Part shown: positions 29,098-38,746 of the stretch, in pieces
Position numbering within the stretch: the stretch's first letter is position 1
Layout of the letters: each line of letters begins with the position of its first letter
Assembly: GCF_001690275.1 (NCBI RefSeq)
Contig: NZ_LZGW01000037.1
Location: 1-64,000 of the forward strand
DNA length: 64,000 nucleotides
Direction of reading: 5' to 3'
Origin: Gilliamella sp. WF3-4
Lineage (GTDB): Bacteria > Pseudomonadota > Gammaproteobacteria > Enterobacterales > Orbaceae
Program-made: the position numbers and the translations under genes
Notes under the pieces: model-generated
What the model was told of the DNA's origin: nothing
Seen by the model: only the letters and a program-made list of their open reading frames with translations
Database searches by the model: none

Positions 29098-30483
29098 TTA
29101 TTCACATAGCGGTTTGCTAATATTCATACTTGAAACAGCATTGTTCATTTGTTCAACTATTTGTTTTGGGCTTTGAGCTACATAAACTTCACCACCAGTT
29201 TGCTCTGCCACACAATCAATTTTATGTTGCCCAGCAATATCCACAATATTTATCTTTAAACGTGGCTGTTGGGTAGCGATTTTGCTCGCTAACGAACAAA
29301 TATTAGCCTTGGTACAATTGTCTTGACCATCACTAATAACTAATATGTAATCATCACGGTTTACGCCATCAAGCATTTTGCTGGCTTGTTTTATCCCACT
29401 ATATAACGGTGTTGCGCTGTTATCATCTAGTGGTTTTAACTTGTTGATTTTATTCTTTAAGTTACTTCTATTATCATAACTATAAAACGGTGTAGTTTGT
29501 GCTACAGGGCAAGCTGAGAGTGTAACTAATGCTATATTAACGTTTGCTTGAATTTTATCAATGCTTGCTAATGCAACTTCTTTGCTACTTGATAACCGAT
29601 TAGGCAGGCGTGTCATGCGTTTTTCATAGGCATCAGCGTCTTCTAGCGACATTGAATAGAAATCAGTGTTCAAATATTTATTAATAGAATCTTGAGATTC
29701 CATCAACGTCAATGACATTGATGCTGAATTGTCAAATATCATAACCATTTTAGGTGCATCACTGTTACTGACAATCTCTTCACGAGCAACACAATTTTTA
29801 GGTGCAATGGCCGTTGGCTCTGATGTCGATTTTACAACTGGTTCAACTTCTTCTTTGCGGGGTTGCACAATAGGTTCTGGTTTCTTTTCTTCTACTGGTT
29901 GAGTAATGGCTGGCTCAGCAACTTGAGCCACAGGCTTTTGTTTTCCATATGGGCAAAATAAATACCAAAGGAGCCCAAACAAACCAAGCAATAATAAAGC
30001 TAAAAGTAAAAAATGCCACCAGCGCCAGAATGTTTTTGGTGGAATAATAGGAGGTGGCGCGGGAGGCAAAATCGGATCTTCAAAGCTATTAATGATAACG
30101 GGTTCATCATTAATAACATAAATAGGGTTACCTAAGCTTTTAATTCTAGGCAACCATGATGAAATAAATCCCTGCTGCTCAGCAGTTATTGGCATTGACT
30201 TAACTGCTGACTCGATATCGTTAATACGATCTTGCAATGTTTTTTCTATCTTACTTTTTTGTGATTGATTACAAATCTCACTCAATAAAGCAGGTTGCCC
30301 TTCTAAAAGCGTATACCAACCAATATACTGATTATCGTTAATCAATCTTGGTGTTGCTAAAATCGAGAAAGCACGCTCTGTTAAATGCGGTTTTAGCAGT
30401 GTTAACAAAGAGTTATATTGATCTAATAAAGACATCTTTTCGGAGTCATGGTGTTCAAAAGCTATCCGAGTTATTCGCTGCAT
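29098..30483 (-). CDS. VWA-domain membrane protein, copy 2
   Basis: It is a 461-residue protein with the same architecture as its neighbours: cytoplasmic SrfA-like module, FWRWWHFLLLALLLLG membrane helix at about 150-175, charged linker, and a VWA domain with the MIDAS motif FDNSASM. It is nearly identical to copy 3 over the first 200 residues and most of the VWA domain, and differs mainly in the loop after MIDAS (MESQDSINKYLNTDFYS). The 119-base spacer before copy 1 resembles the spacer before this gene's other neighbour, so the duplication unit includes the intergenic part. Confidence 0.8.
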   Translation of the reverse strand: MQRITRIAFEHHDSEKMSLLDQYNSLLTLLKPHLTERAFSILATPRLINDNQYIGWYTLLEGQPALLSEICNQSQKSKIEKTLQDRINDIESAVKSMPITAEQQGFISSWLPRIKSLGNPIYVINDEPVIINSFEDPILPPAPPPIIPPKTFWRWWHFLLLALLLLGLFGLLWYLFCPYGKQKPVAQVAEPAITQPVEEKKPEPIVQPRKEEVEPVVKSTSEPTAIAPKNCVAREEIVSNSDAPKMVMIFDNSASMSLTLMESQDSINKYLNTDFYSMSLEDADAYEKRMTRLPNRLSSSKEVALASIDKIQANVNIALVTLSACPVAQTTPFYSYDNRSNLKNKINKLKPLDDNSATPLYSGIKQASKMLDGVNRDDYILVISDGQDNCTKANICSLASKIATQQPRLKINIVDIAGQHKIDCVAEQTGGEVYVAQSPKQIVEQMNNAVSSMNISKPLCE

Positions 30484-30602
30484 TATTAATTTAATCCCTT
30501 ATAGTTCAATTTTAGACTAAAACTGTACTCATTTTGAAACATGCCCATAAACAGAAATACAAATGATGCTAGATACATTTATATAGCATCATTTGAAAAT
30601 AA

Positions 30603-32009
30603 TTATTCACATAGTGGTTTGCTAATATTCATACTTGAAACGGCGCTATTCATTTGTGCAACTATCTGTGCTGGACTTTGAGCTACATAGACTTTACCGC
30701 CAGTTTTATTAGCTACACAATCAATTTTATGCTTCCCAGCAATATCCACAATATTTATCTTTAAACGCGGCTGTTGAGTGGCTATTTTGCTCGCTAACGA
30801 ACAAATATTAGCTTTGGCACAATTGTCTTGACCATCACTAATAACTAATATGTAATCATCACGGTTTACACCATCAAGCATTTTGCTGGCTTGTTTTATG
30901 CCACTATATAATGGCGTTGCACTGTTATTATCTAGTGGTTTTAACCTGTTAATTTTATTTTTTAACTTACTTCTATTGTCATAACTATAAAACGGTGTAG
31001 TTTGTGCTACAGGACAAGATGAGAGTGTGACTAATGCAATATCAACGTTTGCTTGTATTTTATCAATGCTTGCTAATGCTACTTTTTTACTACTTGATAA
31101 CCGATTAGGCAGGCGTGTCATGCGTTTTATATAAGCCTCAGCTTCTTCTGGCGACATTAAATCTTCTGTATTCAAGAATTTATTAATAGCAGCTTGAGAC
31201 TCCATCAATGTAAACATCATTGATGCTGAATTATCAAATATCATAACCATTTTAGGTGCATCACTGTTACTGACAATCTCTTCACGGGCGATACAGCTCT
31301 TAGGTGCAACGACCGTTGGCTTTGAAGTTGGTTCTGAAGTTGGCTCTGATGTCGATTTTACAACTGGTTCAACTTCTTCTTTGCGGGGTTCCACAACAGG
31401 TTCTGGTTTCTTTTCTTCTACTGGTTGAGTAATGGCTGGCTCAGCAACTTGAGCCACAGGCTTTTGTTTTTCATATGGGCAAAATAAATACCAAAGGAGC
31501 CCAAACAGACCAAGCAATAATAAAGCTAAAAGTAAAAAATGCCACCAGCGCCAGAATGTTTTTGGTGGAATAATAGGAGGTGGCGCGGGAGGCAAAATCG
31601 GATCTTCAAAGTTATTAATGATAACGGGTTCGTCATTAATAACATAAATAGGGTTACCTAAGCTTTTAATTCTAGGTAACCATGATGAAATAAATCCTTG
31701 CTGCTCAGCAGTTATTGGCATTGACTTAACCACTGCTTCGATATCGTTAATACGATCTTGCAATGTTTTTTCTATCTTACTTTTCTGTGATTGATTACAA
31801 ATCTCACTCAATAAGACAGCTTGCCCTTCTAAAAGGGTATACCAACCAATATATTGATTATCGTTAATCAATCTCGGTATAGCTAAAATTGAAAAAGTAC
31901 GCTCGGTTAAATGTGGCTCTAGCAGCGCTAGCAAAGAATTATATTGATCTAATAAAGACATCTTTTCGGAATTATTATGATCACACATAAACCTTGCTAT
32001 TCGCTGCAT
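30603..32009 (-). CDS. VWA-domain membrane protein, copy 3
   Basis: It is a 468-residue paralogue and the first of the VWA triplet to be transcribed, 58 bases after the small lipoprotein gene. It has the N-terminal module ending IYVINDEPVIINNF, the Trp-rich helix, and a linker containing a short SEPT/SKPT repeat (about 220-231). The VWA domain carries FDNSASM, NSATPLYSG and ISDGQDNC. The ATG start is fixed by alignment of MQRI in all three copies. Cytoplasm-in, periplasm-out topology for the VWA domain is inferred from the Cys content and the helix flanks. Confidence 0.8.
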   Translation of the reverse strand: MQRIARFMCDHNNSEKMSLLDQYNSLLALLEPHLTERTFSILAIPRLINDNQYIGWYTLLEGQAVLLSEICNQSQKSKIEKTLQDRINDIEAVVKSMPITAEQQGFISSWLPRIKSLGNPIYVINDEPVIINNFEDPILPPAPPPIIPPKTFWRWWHFLLLALLLLGLFGLLWYLFCPYEKQKPVAQVAEPAITQPVEEKKPEPVVEPRKEEVEPVVKSTSEPTSEPTSKPTVVAPKSCIAREEIVSNSDAPKMVMIFDNSASMMFTLMESQAAINKFLNTEDLMSPEEAEAYIKRMTRLPNRLSSSKKVALASIDKIQANVDIALVTLSSCPVAQTTPFYSYDNRSKLKNKINRLKPLDNNSATPLYSGIKQASKMLDGVNRDDYILVISDGQDNCAKANICSLASKIATQQPRLKINIVDIAGKHKIDCVANKTGGKVYVAQSPAQIVAQMNSAVSSMNISKPLCE

Positions 32010-32067
32010 TGCGTAACTGTTTCCTTTTATTTCTTATACTGTTATAAAAAAGCGATTAAACAAAAAT

Positions 32068-32550
32068 TTATATATTTAATGCCTTTTGCAACTGTTGAAG
32101 TTTTTTGTTTAACGTTTCTAACTCAACTTGCTTTTCAATTTGTGAATTATTTGAATTGTTAGCTTTTTTTAGTTGCTGTTCAATGTCTTTAACTTGAGCT
32201 TGTAGATCATCACGACCTTTAGCCTTTTGTTTAACTTCGTTTGTTAATTTAGTTAAATCATTTTTCAATTTTTGTTGTTGCGCTTGTTTTTGTTTAACAC
32301 TTAATGAGGTATCGTTTTTCTGTTTTTCAATTGCCGCATAGATTTCTTTAAATTGCTGATTCGCTCTTACTTCATTTTCCAGAATTTGCTTTTTCTGATC
32401 GATCCGAGCTTGGTAATTTCCTGAATAATTACAGCTAATTTTATCCATAATACCAATGTTAGTATTAGTCGGATCGCACTGCTCGGGAGTCGTTGAGCAA
32501 CCAGCTAAAAAAATAAGTGGGCTGAGTAATAGAAGATGTGTTTTTTTCAT
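32068..32550 (-). CDS. Small coiled-coil lipoprotein
   Basis: It is a 160-residue protein with a lipoprotein signal (LIFLAGCSTT, lipidated Cys at about 18). Beyond residue 45 it is almost entirely heptad-patterned and rich in Lys, Gln and Asn, predicting a long coiled coil. It overlaps nothing and starts 2 bases after the stop of the preceding lipoprotein gene, so the two are cotranscribed. I do not recognise a family. It is probably a periplasmic structural component of the srf-linked apparatus, anchored in the outer or inner membrane. Confidence 0.75.
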   Translation of the reverse strand: MKKTHLLLLSPLIFLAGCSTTPEQCDPTNTNIGIMDKISCNYSGNYQARIDQKKQILENEVRANQQFKEIYAAIEKQKNDTSLSVKQKQAQQQKLKNDLTKLTNEVKQKAKGRDDLQAQVKDIEQQLKKANNSNNSQIEKQVELETLNKKLQQLQKALNI

Positions 32551-32552
32551 AA

Positions 32553-33245
32553 TTAGCTAACCTTAACTGCTGAACGTTGTTGTGTAACAAGATTAATTTG
32601 ATTTTCAAGTACTGTAATTTGTTTATGTAATTGACTTATTTGTTTATCGAGTTTTGATACATTAACGCCTGATTGTTGTTCTTGAGAAGAGATTAAAACC
32701 CAATCATTTTCAACTTTTCTCATGCGTTTTAATTTATCATTTAAATAGGCAATATTAGCATCAATTTGCGTTAAATCATTTTTAGCTTGTCTTTTATTTA
32801 ACGTATCTTTTTTGATTTGATTATTTAACACTTTAAGAGTCGCTAAATTTTTATCCAACACAGCTTTAGCTGTTTCAGTTACTGCTTGAACTTCGTAAGT
32901 ATTTTGTTGAATGTCTTGGATATAAACATCAAGGCGCATTTCGGCATTAGCATATTCTGCTCGTTTACTGTCAAGATAATAGTTAGCGCCCATCATCACA
33001 CCACAACCAACCGCAGCTGATGCAATACAAACGCCAGCTTTTCCACCTGCTAACATACAACCAATACCGCCTAAACCCGCGCCAACAGCACAAGACTGCC
33101 ATGCGGATTTACTAAAAAACTTAGCCGTGTTACTTTTCGTTAGAGCAGGATCGGCATTTCTAGAGCTGACTCCTCCCCCCCCTTGGCAGCCAGTTAAAAT
33201 AAGCGATACACACAAAAACAGCGTTACTATAATTTTATTCATCAT
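32553..33245 (-). CDS. Lipoprotein with glycine-zipper segment and coiled coil
   Basis: It is 230 residues long. The signal ends in a lipobox (SLILTGCQG, Cys about 20) followed by a Gly-rich loop. Residues 52-90 form a Gly/Ala/Cys-rich glycine-zipper-like hydrophobic segment (GAGLGGIGCMLAGGKAG). The rest is two heptad-rich coiled-coil stretches. The ATG overlaps the stop of the SUMF1-fold gene by 4 bases. No named family is recognised; pairing with the next lipoprotein suggests a periplasmic scaffold. Confidence 0.75.
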   Translation of the reverse strand: MMNKIIVTLFLCVSLILTGCQGGGGVSSRNADPALTKSNTAKFFSKSAWQSCAVGAGLGGIGCMLAGGKAGVCIASAAVGCGVMMGANYYLDSKRAEYANAEMRLDVYIQDIQQNTYEVQAVTETAKAVLDKNLATLKVLNNQIKKDTLNKRQAKNDLTQIDANIAYLNDKLKRMRKVENDWVLISSQEQQSGVNVSKLDKQISQLHKQITVLENQINLVTQQRSAVKVS

Positions 33246-34867
33246 CTTTTTCCTTTTATTTCATTGCATGTTTGTAGCCAAGCTGATCTCGCAATTTTCC
33301 CCGATTCAATATATTGATTAATATGTTTGAAATAGAGTTTTAAATAGTCACTCATATTAGCTTTGCCACTATTCTCTAAAATAAATTGAGTAGAGCTAAC
33401 TTGATCATTAATAGTAATTTTCTCGTAATTTGACGCAGTATTAACAATAGTATCGGAATAATATTTCAATATAAAGTCCCGAGCATTTTTAGACTCATCA
33501 ACAACTTGTTTCAAATTATCTAGCTTCACTTTTGAACACATATTATCATCATCTAAAGTATCGCTTTCTTTTGGATCGCAAACTTCATTAGCCATGGTTC
33601 TATATAAATTGTCATTATACTCAAATTTACTGCTTAAATCAGAAACATTCGCACACAAAAATGCACCTAATTGTAATGCTGACTGAATGGATCGATCTCG
33701 TTGTTCATCACGAGCTTGGTTAGCACTACGTAACAGTGTATTAAGTTGATTTAATTCTTTTTTCGTTTTCTCGTCTTCCACTTGTTTGGTGATTTTTTCA
33801 AGCTCACTAACAACATTAGCATTTTCTGAGCTTTCCGTTTCGCTACCTAATTGGTTCCATTCTTTTTCTAACTCTTTGATTTTATCACTAGAATTCATCA
33901 CTTCTGTTGTATAAACCAAACGAAACCCAACATCTTTACTCTTATAAGCACCTTTATCATCATAAAAAGGTTTTTCGGTACGAAAAGCACTGGTAGTTGA
34001 TGATTCAGGTGTCAAATAACTACCACCACGCACTGTCATACCGCCTTGTTGACCATGATAACGATCGAGCTTATTCATTCGAAACGAATCAAACATCATT
34101 TCGCTTGCATTACCTAAGATATCAAACAAATCTAGCGGATTAGGTTCAAGCCGTCCAATAAGTTGTAATTTTCCATTAGCTGACTTGGCACCAGAAAACC
34201 ACGCGTAATTTTCAAGATTACCCGTCATTGGGAACCGTGATTCACGAAATTCTGATTCGGTTACTTTCGAACCACCTCGTGCAGCATATTCCCATTCGGT
34301 ATTATTCGGTAAACGGACATAACCATTAGGCAAACTAATTGATTTTAGCTTTGACCGATTTTCAATTAACCAACGATTATATTTATTCGTAAAAGCTATA
34401 GCATCAAACCAACTAATATCAGTGATAGGAAAAGAGAGGTTCACTTTAGGTATTGGGCAGGTGTCATTCATTACAGATTGATATTGCAATACGGTAATTT
34501 CATATTTACCTATCAAATAGTACCGTTCTTTACCTGCATCAGAAAAACTTCCTGCTATATAGTTGGGTGTCGCATATTCAGCAAAACCAAGCTCTTTTTG
34601 ATTACTTCCTAAAATAACTTTGACATCATCTAACGATTTATTGGTAGGAGTAAATACCTTTTTCATCACTAAACTACCATCACACGGCATGGGTAAAATG
34701 ACATCATCTTTGGCTGGTTTGGGATTATAAAATTTACTGTCCCAAGGCTCAGCAAAGCTTAATGAGGGAAGTAAGCTTATTGTAGCCAATCCCCAATAAG
34801 CCAATCGAATACATTGGGGATAACTATGCTTCACGTAAGCTTTCTGCTGGTTGAATTTTAATAGCAC
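33242..34867 (-). CDS. SUMF1/PvdO-fold protein lacking FGE catalytic cysteines
   Basis: It is a 541-residue exported protein. A signal sequence (CIRLAYWGLATISLLPSLSFA) precedes an SUMF1/FGE-sulfatase fold at about 95-310: GKYEITVLQYQSVM, ITDISWFDAIAFTNKYN, RLPNNTEWEYAARGG, DILGNASEMMFDSF, TVRGGSY and DVGFRLVY. The two active-site Cys of true formylglycine-generating enzymes are absent (RGGSYLTPESSTTSAFRTE instead), so a structural or binding role is more likely. The C-terminal third is coiled coil plus a Cys-containing domain. GTG 34867 has AGGAGG upstream; GTG 34834 is an alternative. It overlaps the permease gene by 44 bases. Confidence 0.75.
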   Translation of the reverse strand: MLLKFNQQKAYVKHSYPQCIRLAYWGLATISLLPSLSFAEPWDSKFYNPKPAKDDVILPMPCDGSLVMKKVFTPTNKSLDDVKVILGSNQKELGFAEYATPNYIAGSFSDAGKERYYLIGKYEITVLQYQSVMNDTCPIPKVNLSFPITDISWFDAIAFTNKYNRWLIENRSKLKSISLPNGYVRLPNNTEWEYAARGGSKVTESEFRESRFPMTGNLENYAWFSGAKSANGKLQLIGRLEPNPLDLFDILGNASEMMFDSFRMNKLDRYHGQQGGMTVRGGSYLTPESSTTSAFRTEKPFYDDKGAYKSKDVGFRLVYTTEVMNSSDKIKELEKEWNQLGSETESSENANVVSELEKITKQVEDEKTKKELNQLNTLLRSANQARDEQRDRSIQSALQLGAFLCANVSDLSSKFEYNDNLYRTMANEVCDPKESDTLDDDNMCSKVKLDNLKQVVDESKNARDFILKYYSDTIVNTASNYEKITINDQVSSTQFILENSGKANMSDYLKLYFKHINQYIESGKIARSAWLQTCNEIKGKR

Positions 34868-36047
34868 GTCGCCCTCCTATAACCACAACGCCGCTTGATA
34901 TAAATAAAGTCAGTAAAAAAGCAACGATAAGATGATAAAATTGTAATTGACTCACCACGGATTGTGAAATCAAATTTTTACCTAAAACTAAATTAAAGGC
35001 ACTATTTCCTAATCCAAAAAGCACACAAGAGATAACAAAAGCTAAACAGCTTAAAATCATTGCTTGATTGATTAAATAAAGCATAATGCTTTTTGAACGA
35101 AATCCAAGTAATCGCATAAAGGCAATATCTTTGCGTTTACGTTCAATATTTGATAAAAATGCCCCTGTAAATGACAAAATACACCCTAAAACAGCTGTAA
35201 TTGCAATGACACTAAAAATAAAATTGAGCACTCGATCGATTGCTTGCATGTTTTCAATCGCATTAGCTTGTGTACGCGTTTCTATATTTTTTTCTCGTAA
35301 TTTAAAGGCTAATGGGGCGACATTATCTAGTGAATTGGCATAAATACGGGCTCGCGCAAACGAAGTATGTTTTGGCGGATTTGATTGCCCAGTAGACGTT
35401 AAAAAAATATCACTTTGGTAGCCATCATAAAAATCTTCCATGGCAATAAGTAAATCTAAAGAAACAAAAGCAGCTGCTCGACTATAACGACTCTCGGGAA
35501 TAATATCTACCACATCTAATGTGGTTATGCCTTTTTCCAGTTTTCCATCAAGCTGCCTTGTTATCACCATTTTCACACGACTACCGATAGTTGCTTGCAT
35601 TTTTTCTGCCGATAATGCGCTTAATATAATTTGATTTTTATTATTAAGCAAAGGCGTAGCTTCTGTTATTGGATCACCTGTAGCCGTAGGAATAATTTCG
35701 GCATTATTCACAAAATGACTCGCATCTTTCATTAAATCAGCTTGTGTATTTAATGAGCGTGTTAGAGGGATAACAAAAGCCGTTTCAGGCTGTTTTTTTA
35801 TCCACTCAAACATTTCACTCGTAAACTGTAAATTACCAACGATTTTGACTTCTAAATTTTGTGGATCATTAAGTAATTGTTCTCTAAGTTGAGAAACCAC
35901 ACCATATTTTAAGCTAAATAACAATAATAATGGCGTAATCACTGAGATCACCGAGGCAATAATACAAAACGAAACTTTTTTGTCATACCATAAGTCAGCT
36001 AAAGATAAGCGAGTAACAAGTAACCATTTTAATATTGCTTTAGTCAT
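34824..36047 (-). CDS. FtsX-like ABC transporter permease
   Basis: It is 407 residues long. An N-terminal membrane helix (about 27-50) is followed by a periplasmic domain of about 215 residues and three C-terminal helices, with the closing motif GGRRAIKIQPAESLRE typical of MacB/LolC/FtsX-type permeases. Such permeases do not usually move solutes across the membrane; they use ATP to move a periplasmic partner or lipoprotein (mechanotransmission). The gene lies 3 bases after the ATPase gene. Given two lipoproteins downstream, a Lol-like or MacB-like action on them is plausible. Confidence 0.85.
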   Translation of the reverse strand: MTKAILKWLLVTRLSLADLWYDKKVSFCIIASVISVITPLLLLFSLKYGVVSQLREQLLNDPQNLEVKIVGNLQFTSEMFEWIKKQPETAFVIPLTRSLNTQADLMKDASHFVNNAEIIPTATGDPITEATPLLNNKNQIILSALSAEKMQATIGSRVKMVITRQLDGKLEKGITTLDVVDIIPESRYSRAAAFVSLDLLIAMEDFYDGYQSDIFLTSTGQSNPPKHTSFARARIYANSLDNVAPLAFKLREKNIETRTQANAIENMQAIDRVLNFIFSVIAITAVLGCILSFTGAFLSNIERKRKDIAFMRLLGFRSKSIMLYLINQAMILSCLAFVISCVLFGLGNSAFNLVLGKNLISQSVVSQLQFYHLIVAFLLTLFISSGVVVIGGRRAIKIQPAESLREA

Positions 36048-36050
36048 TTT

Positions 36051-36767
36051 TTACGCCTTATCTTGTAATGGTAAAAATACTGAGGATTGGGGGGAAGTTA
36101 AGTTAGCTGATAAAGTAAATAACCCTTTGCTTGCAATGCGTTGCCAATCGTGCGTTACAATCATCACAGCAATATTGTCTTGCTGAGCTTGCTCAATAAT
36201 TAAATCAAAAAGTAAACTTGCATTATAGGGATCCAATGCCGAGGTTGGCTCATCGGCAAGTAATAATGCCGGTTTATGAATAATGGAACGAATAAAAGAA
36301 GCGCGTTGCCTTTCACCAATAGATAACTGTTTAGGATATTTGTTTAGCAAATGGTCAATTTTAAGTTTTTGCACTAGATAATCAAACCGGCTGTTATCCA
36401 CTTTTTTTTGTAATAACTTCAATGATAATAAAATGTTATCACGAACTGTCAAAAAAGGTAGTAATCCACCTGTTTGTAACATAAAACCCAAATACTGAGC
36501 TCGAATATCAGCCAGTTTATCAAGCTGGTTTTGCTCGATTAGCGTTGCAATGTCGATTGCATAATTATCAACAATCAATTTATAGTGGCCAATTTCATCT
36601 GGTTTTAAAATCATTCCTACCATTTCAAGTAATGTGCTTTTGCCTGCACCACTATCGCCCTGAATAACAACAACTTCACCAGCTTTGACGGTTAGCTCTG
36701 GCAGGCAAACACTAAAAAAGGATTTACCTGTTGAGCGCAAAATAGATAACTGCTTAATAGTTAACAT
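36051..36767 (-). CDS. ABC transporter ATP-binding protein, LolD/MacB type
   Basis: It is a 238-residue ABC ATPase: Walker A GDSGAGKSTLLEM near residue 37, Q-loop MLQTGG, signature SIGERQRASFIRS, Walker B LLLADEPTSALDP and the switch His in IVTHDW. It belongs with the LolD/MacB/FtsE branch, consistent with the FtsX-like permease encoded directly downstream. It starts 2 bases after the VWA gene stop. With a single permease gene, a homodimeric permease is expected. Confidence 0.9.
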   Translation of the reverse strand: MLTIKQLSILRSTGKSFFSVCLPELTVKAGEVVVIQGDSGAGKSTLLEMVGMILKPDEIGHYKLIVDNYAIDIATLIEQNQLDKLADIRAQYLGFMLQTGGLLPFLTVRDNILLSLKLLQKKVDNSRFDYLVQKLKIDHLLNKYPKQLSIGERQRASFIRSIIHKPALLLADEPTSALDPYNASLLFDLIIEQAQQDNIAVMIVTHDWQRIASKGLFTLSANLTSPQSSVFLPLQDKA

Positions 36768-36769
36768 AT

Positions 36770-38734
36770 CTAAGGCAACATTTCTAATGGAATAGGATAA
36801 ACATTTTCACGAGGGTCGCTGCCTTCGGCTAACGAAATCCAACGATCGACATCGGCATTACATTTTTGATAGTAACGAATTTTACTATTTAAATTACGGA
36901 TAAATTTTTCTTGCTCAAGTCCGCTCATGCTTTTCCAAGTATCTTGATCAAGCCCTGTCACATCACTTTTATATGGAATATTATCTAGATATTCACCAAG
37001 CAGACCTAAGTCAGCAATTTTGGTCACCGAATCTGATTTTAATTTGCTTGGATCTTGCCCCATCGCAGCAGCAACAGAACGAAGCTGGGAAAACATATCA
37101 TCGGCTGAAATTAACCCGTCATTAGCCGCATTAGCAATTTTGCTGACAATATCACTCAAATCACTAAGTTGCGATTTAGTTAATAATATACGAGGCTCGG
37201 CTGTTGGAATCGTCGGTTTAACGAAATCTTTATCTGCAATCCATGCTTTAAAAAAGGTTGGTGCTTTAGTCCCTTTGGTATCGCCTAAATAAGCTAACTG
37301 CATGGCCTTACTGAGTAGCAATGCATCTTTTAACATATCAGAATTATCATCTTTTGCATTAAGTGCATTGCCGACAGAAGCCTCGCCTTTATACGCAAGC
37401 TTAACTTGTTCTGATAAGGCTTTTGCCAGCAAGTCAACTTTTTGGCCAAACTGATGTACATCTCCCGCATTAACAGGATAATAAAGCGATTTATGAATGA
37501 AATCATTATAAGTTAGATCCGAATATTGCGTTGCAGCAATCTGATGATCTTTTTCACCACTTGGCGTTTTTAAATGTAGTGCGTAAATAGCGACGCCCTT
37601 ATGCTGAGCTTCAAGTCTTAATTGCGCAGCATCCATTCCTGTACTAGAAAGTTTATCATCACCGGGAATTGCACTAGCATCTGTTATCAAAATCATGTAA
37701 CGCGCGCCAAAGCTATTCCAATTAATATCATTTAATGCTTGAGCAACCCCAGCATAAGAATCTTCGGCAAAATATGCGGTTGATACAGAAGCTTGTTTAA
37801 GCGAAGCGCTTAGCTGTTTAAAATCCTCTTTATCTTTCACTTTATTGGGATCGGCAAAAAGTTTAGAAACAAATTCAAGTTTATCCGAGGCCTTTAAACT
37901 CGATCGAAATGAAACCAATCCAAATTTAACTTGATCTTGTAAATTTTCTTTTTCAATGTGCTGATAAACTCGCGTTACCGCTTCTTTAGTTCTTGAAATA
38001 TAAGGATCCATTGAAATAGTGGAGTCAATAACAAACACAATGGCGGCTTTAAATGGAGCAACTTGATTAGTGCTATCATCAGTAGTTTGGCCATTAGCTG
38101 GTTTTGTATTATTTTTTACCAATGAATCCTGTTTACTTACTGATGCTACTTCTAGCACTCGCTCATAAAAACCTTGCCCATTCATAACCTCTTCACCTTG
38201 TAAAATAGGTAATAAATAGAAGTTACTTTTAAAATCAACAAACTCTTTAGGCTCTTGAGCAACCACATCTGAAGCTGGCTTATTGGCTTTTAACGTGTCA
38301 CGAATAGGCTTTAATAAAACCTCTGGCTTATCAGCATCAACAATAGCGGTTAATGCAGCCTTATCTTTGAAAAATAACAAAGGATCACGATCAACAGGGT
38401 TTGTAAAAACTAATGTCATTTGCATATTCCAAGCAACTGCACATGAATTATTAATCCAACCTATCGCTTTTCCATAAGAATCAGGCCCAACTTTAAGCCA
38501 TTGCTGATTATTGTCGTTTTTACGTTCATAAACATAATAGCGAGAAAATGCTGGCACAGATTTGCCGGTAGGATCTGTAATATTATTTTTTAATTCACAC
38601 GTTGGTGTGCTTAATACACGCTGATATAAGGTTTTTTTACCTTCTTGTTTGAGCGGTTCAGCTGCCGAAGCTATCCAAGGTACACAAGCGAGGCTTAGAC
38701 CAATAACGAGTTTTGAAATTGCTATTTTTTTCAT
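36770..38734 (-). CDS. Periplasmic SH3-like and VWA-domain protein
   Basis: It is a 654-residue exported protein with signal peptide ending IASAA (about 25). Residues 35-110 have an SH3-like look (YYVYERKNDNNQQWLKVG, GKAIGWINNSCAV). A VWA domain spans about 228-430 with MIDAS motif IDSTISMD and the ILITDASAIP strand. The C-terminus is a helical domain with no recognised family. It shares with other srf-linked operons the idea of a secreted VWA adaptor. It precedes the ABC ATPase by 2 bases and follows the TPR-protein gene by 12. Its function is unknown. Confidence 0.75.
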   Translation of the reverse strand: MKKIAISKLVIGLSLACVPWIASAAEPLKQEGKKTLYQRVLSTPTCELKNNITDPTGKSVPAFSRYYVYERKNDNNQQWLKVGPDSYGKAIGWINNSCAVAWNMQMTLVFTNPVDRDPLLFFKDKAALTAIVDADKPEVLLKPIRDTLKANKPASDVVAQEPKEFVDFKSNFYLLPILQGEEVMNGQGFYERVLEVASVSKQDSLVKNNTKPANGQTTDDSTNQVAPFKAAIVFVIDSTISMDPYISRTKEAVTRVYQHIEKENLQDQVKFGLVSFRSSLKASDKLEFVSKLFADPNKVKDKEDFKQLSASLKQASVSTAYFAEDSYAGVAQALNDINWNSFGARYMILITDASAIPGDDKLSSTGMDAAQLRLEAQHKGVAIYALHLKTPSGEKDHQIAATQYSDLTYNDFIHKSLYYPVNAGDVHQFGQKVDLLAKALSEQVKLAYKGEASVGNALNAKDDNSDMLKDALLLSKAMQLAYLGDTKGTKAPTFFKAWIADKDFVKPTIPTAEPRILLTKSQLSDLSDIVSKIANAANDGLISADDMFSQLRSVAAAMGQDPSKLKSDSVTKIADLGLLGEYLDNIPYKSDVTGLDQDTWKSMSGLEQEKFIRNLNSKIRYYQKCNADVDRWISLAEGSDPRENVYPIPLEMLP

Positions 38735-38746
38735 ATCCTTTCCTCA

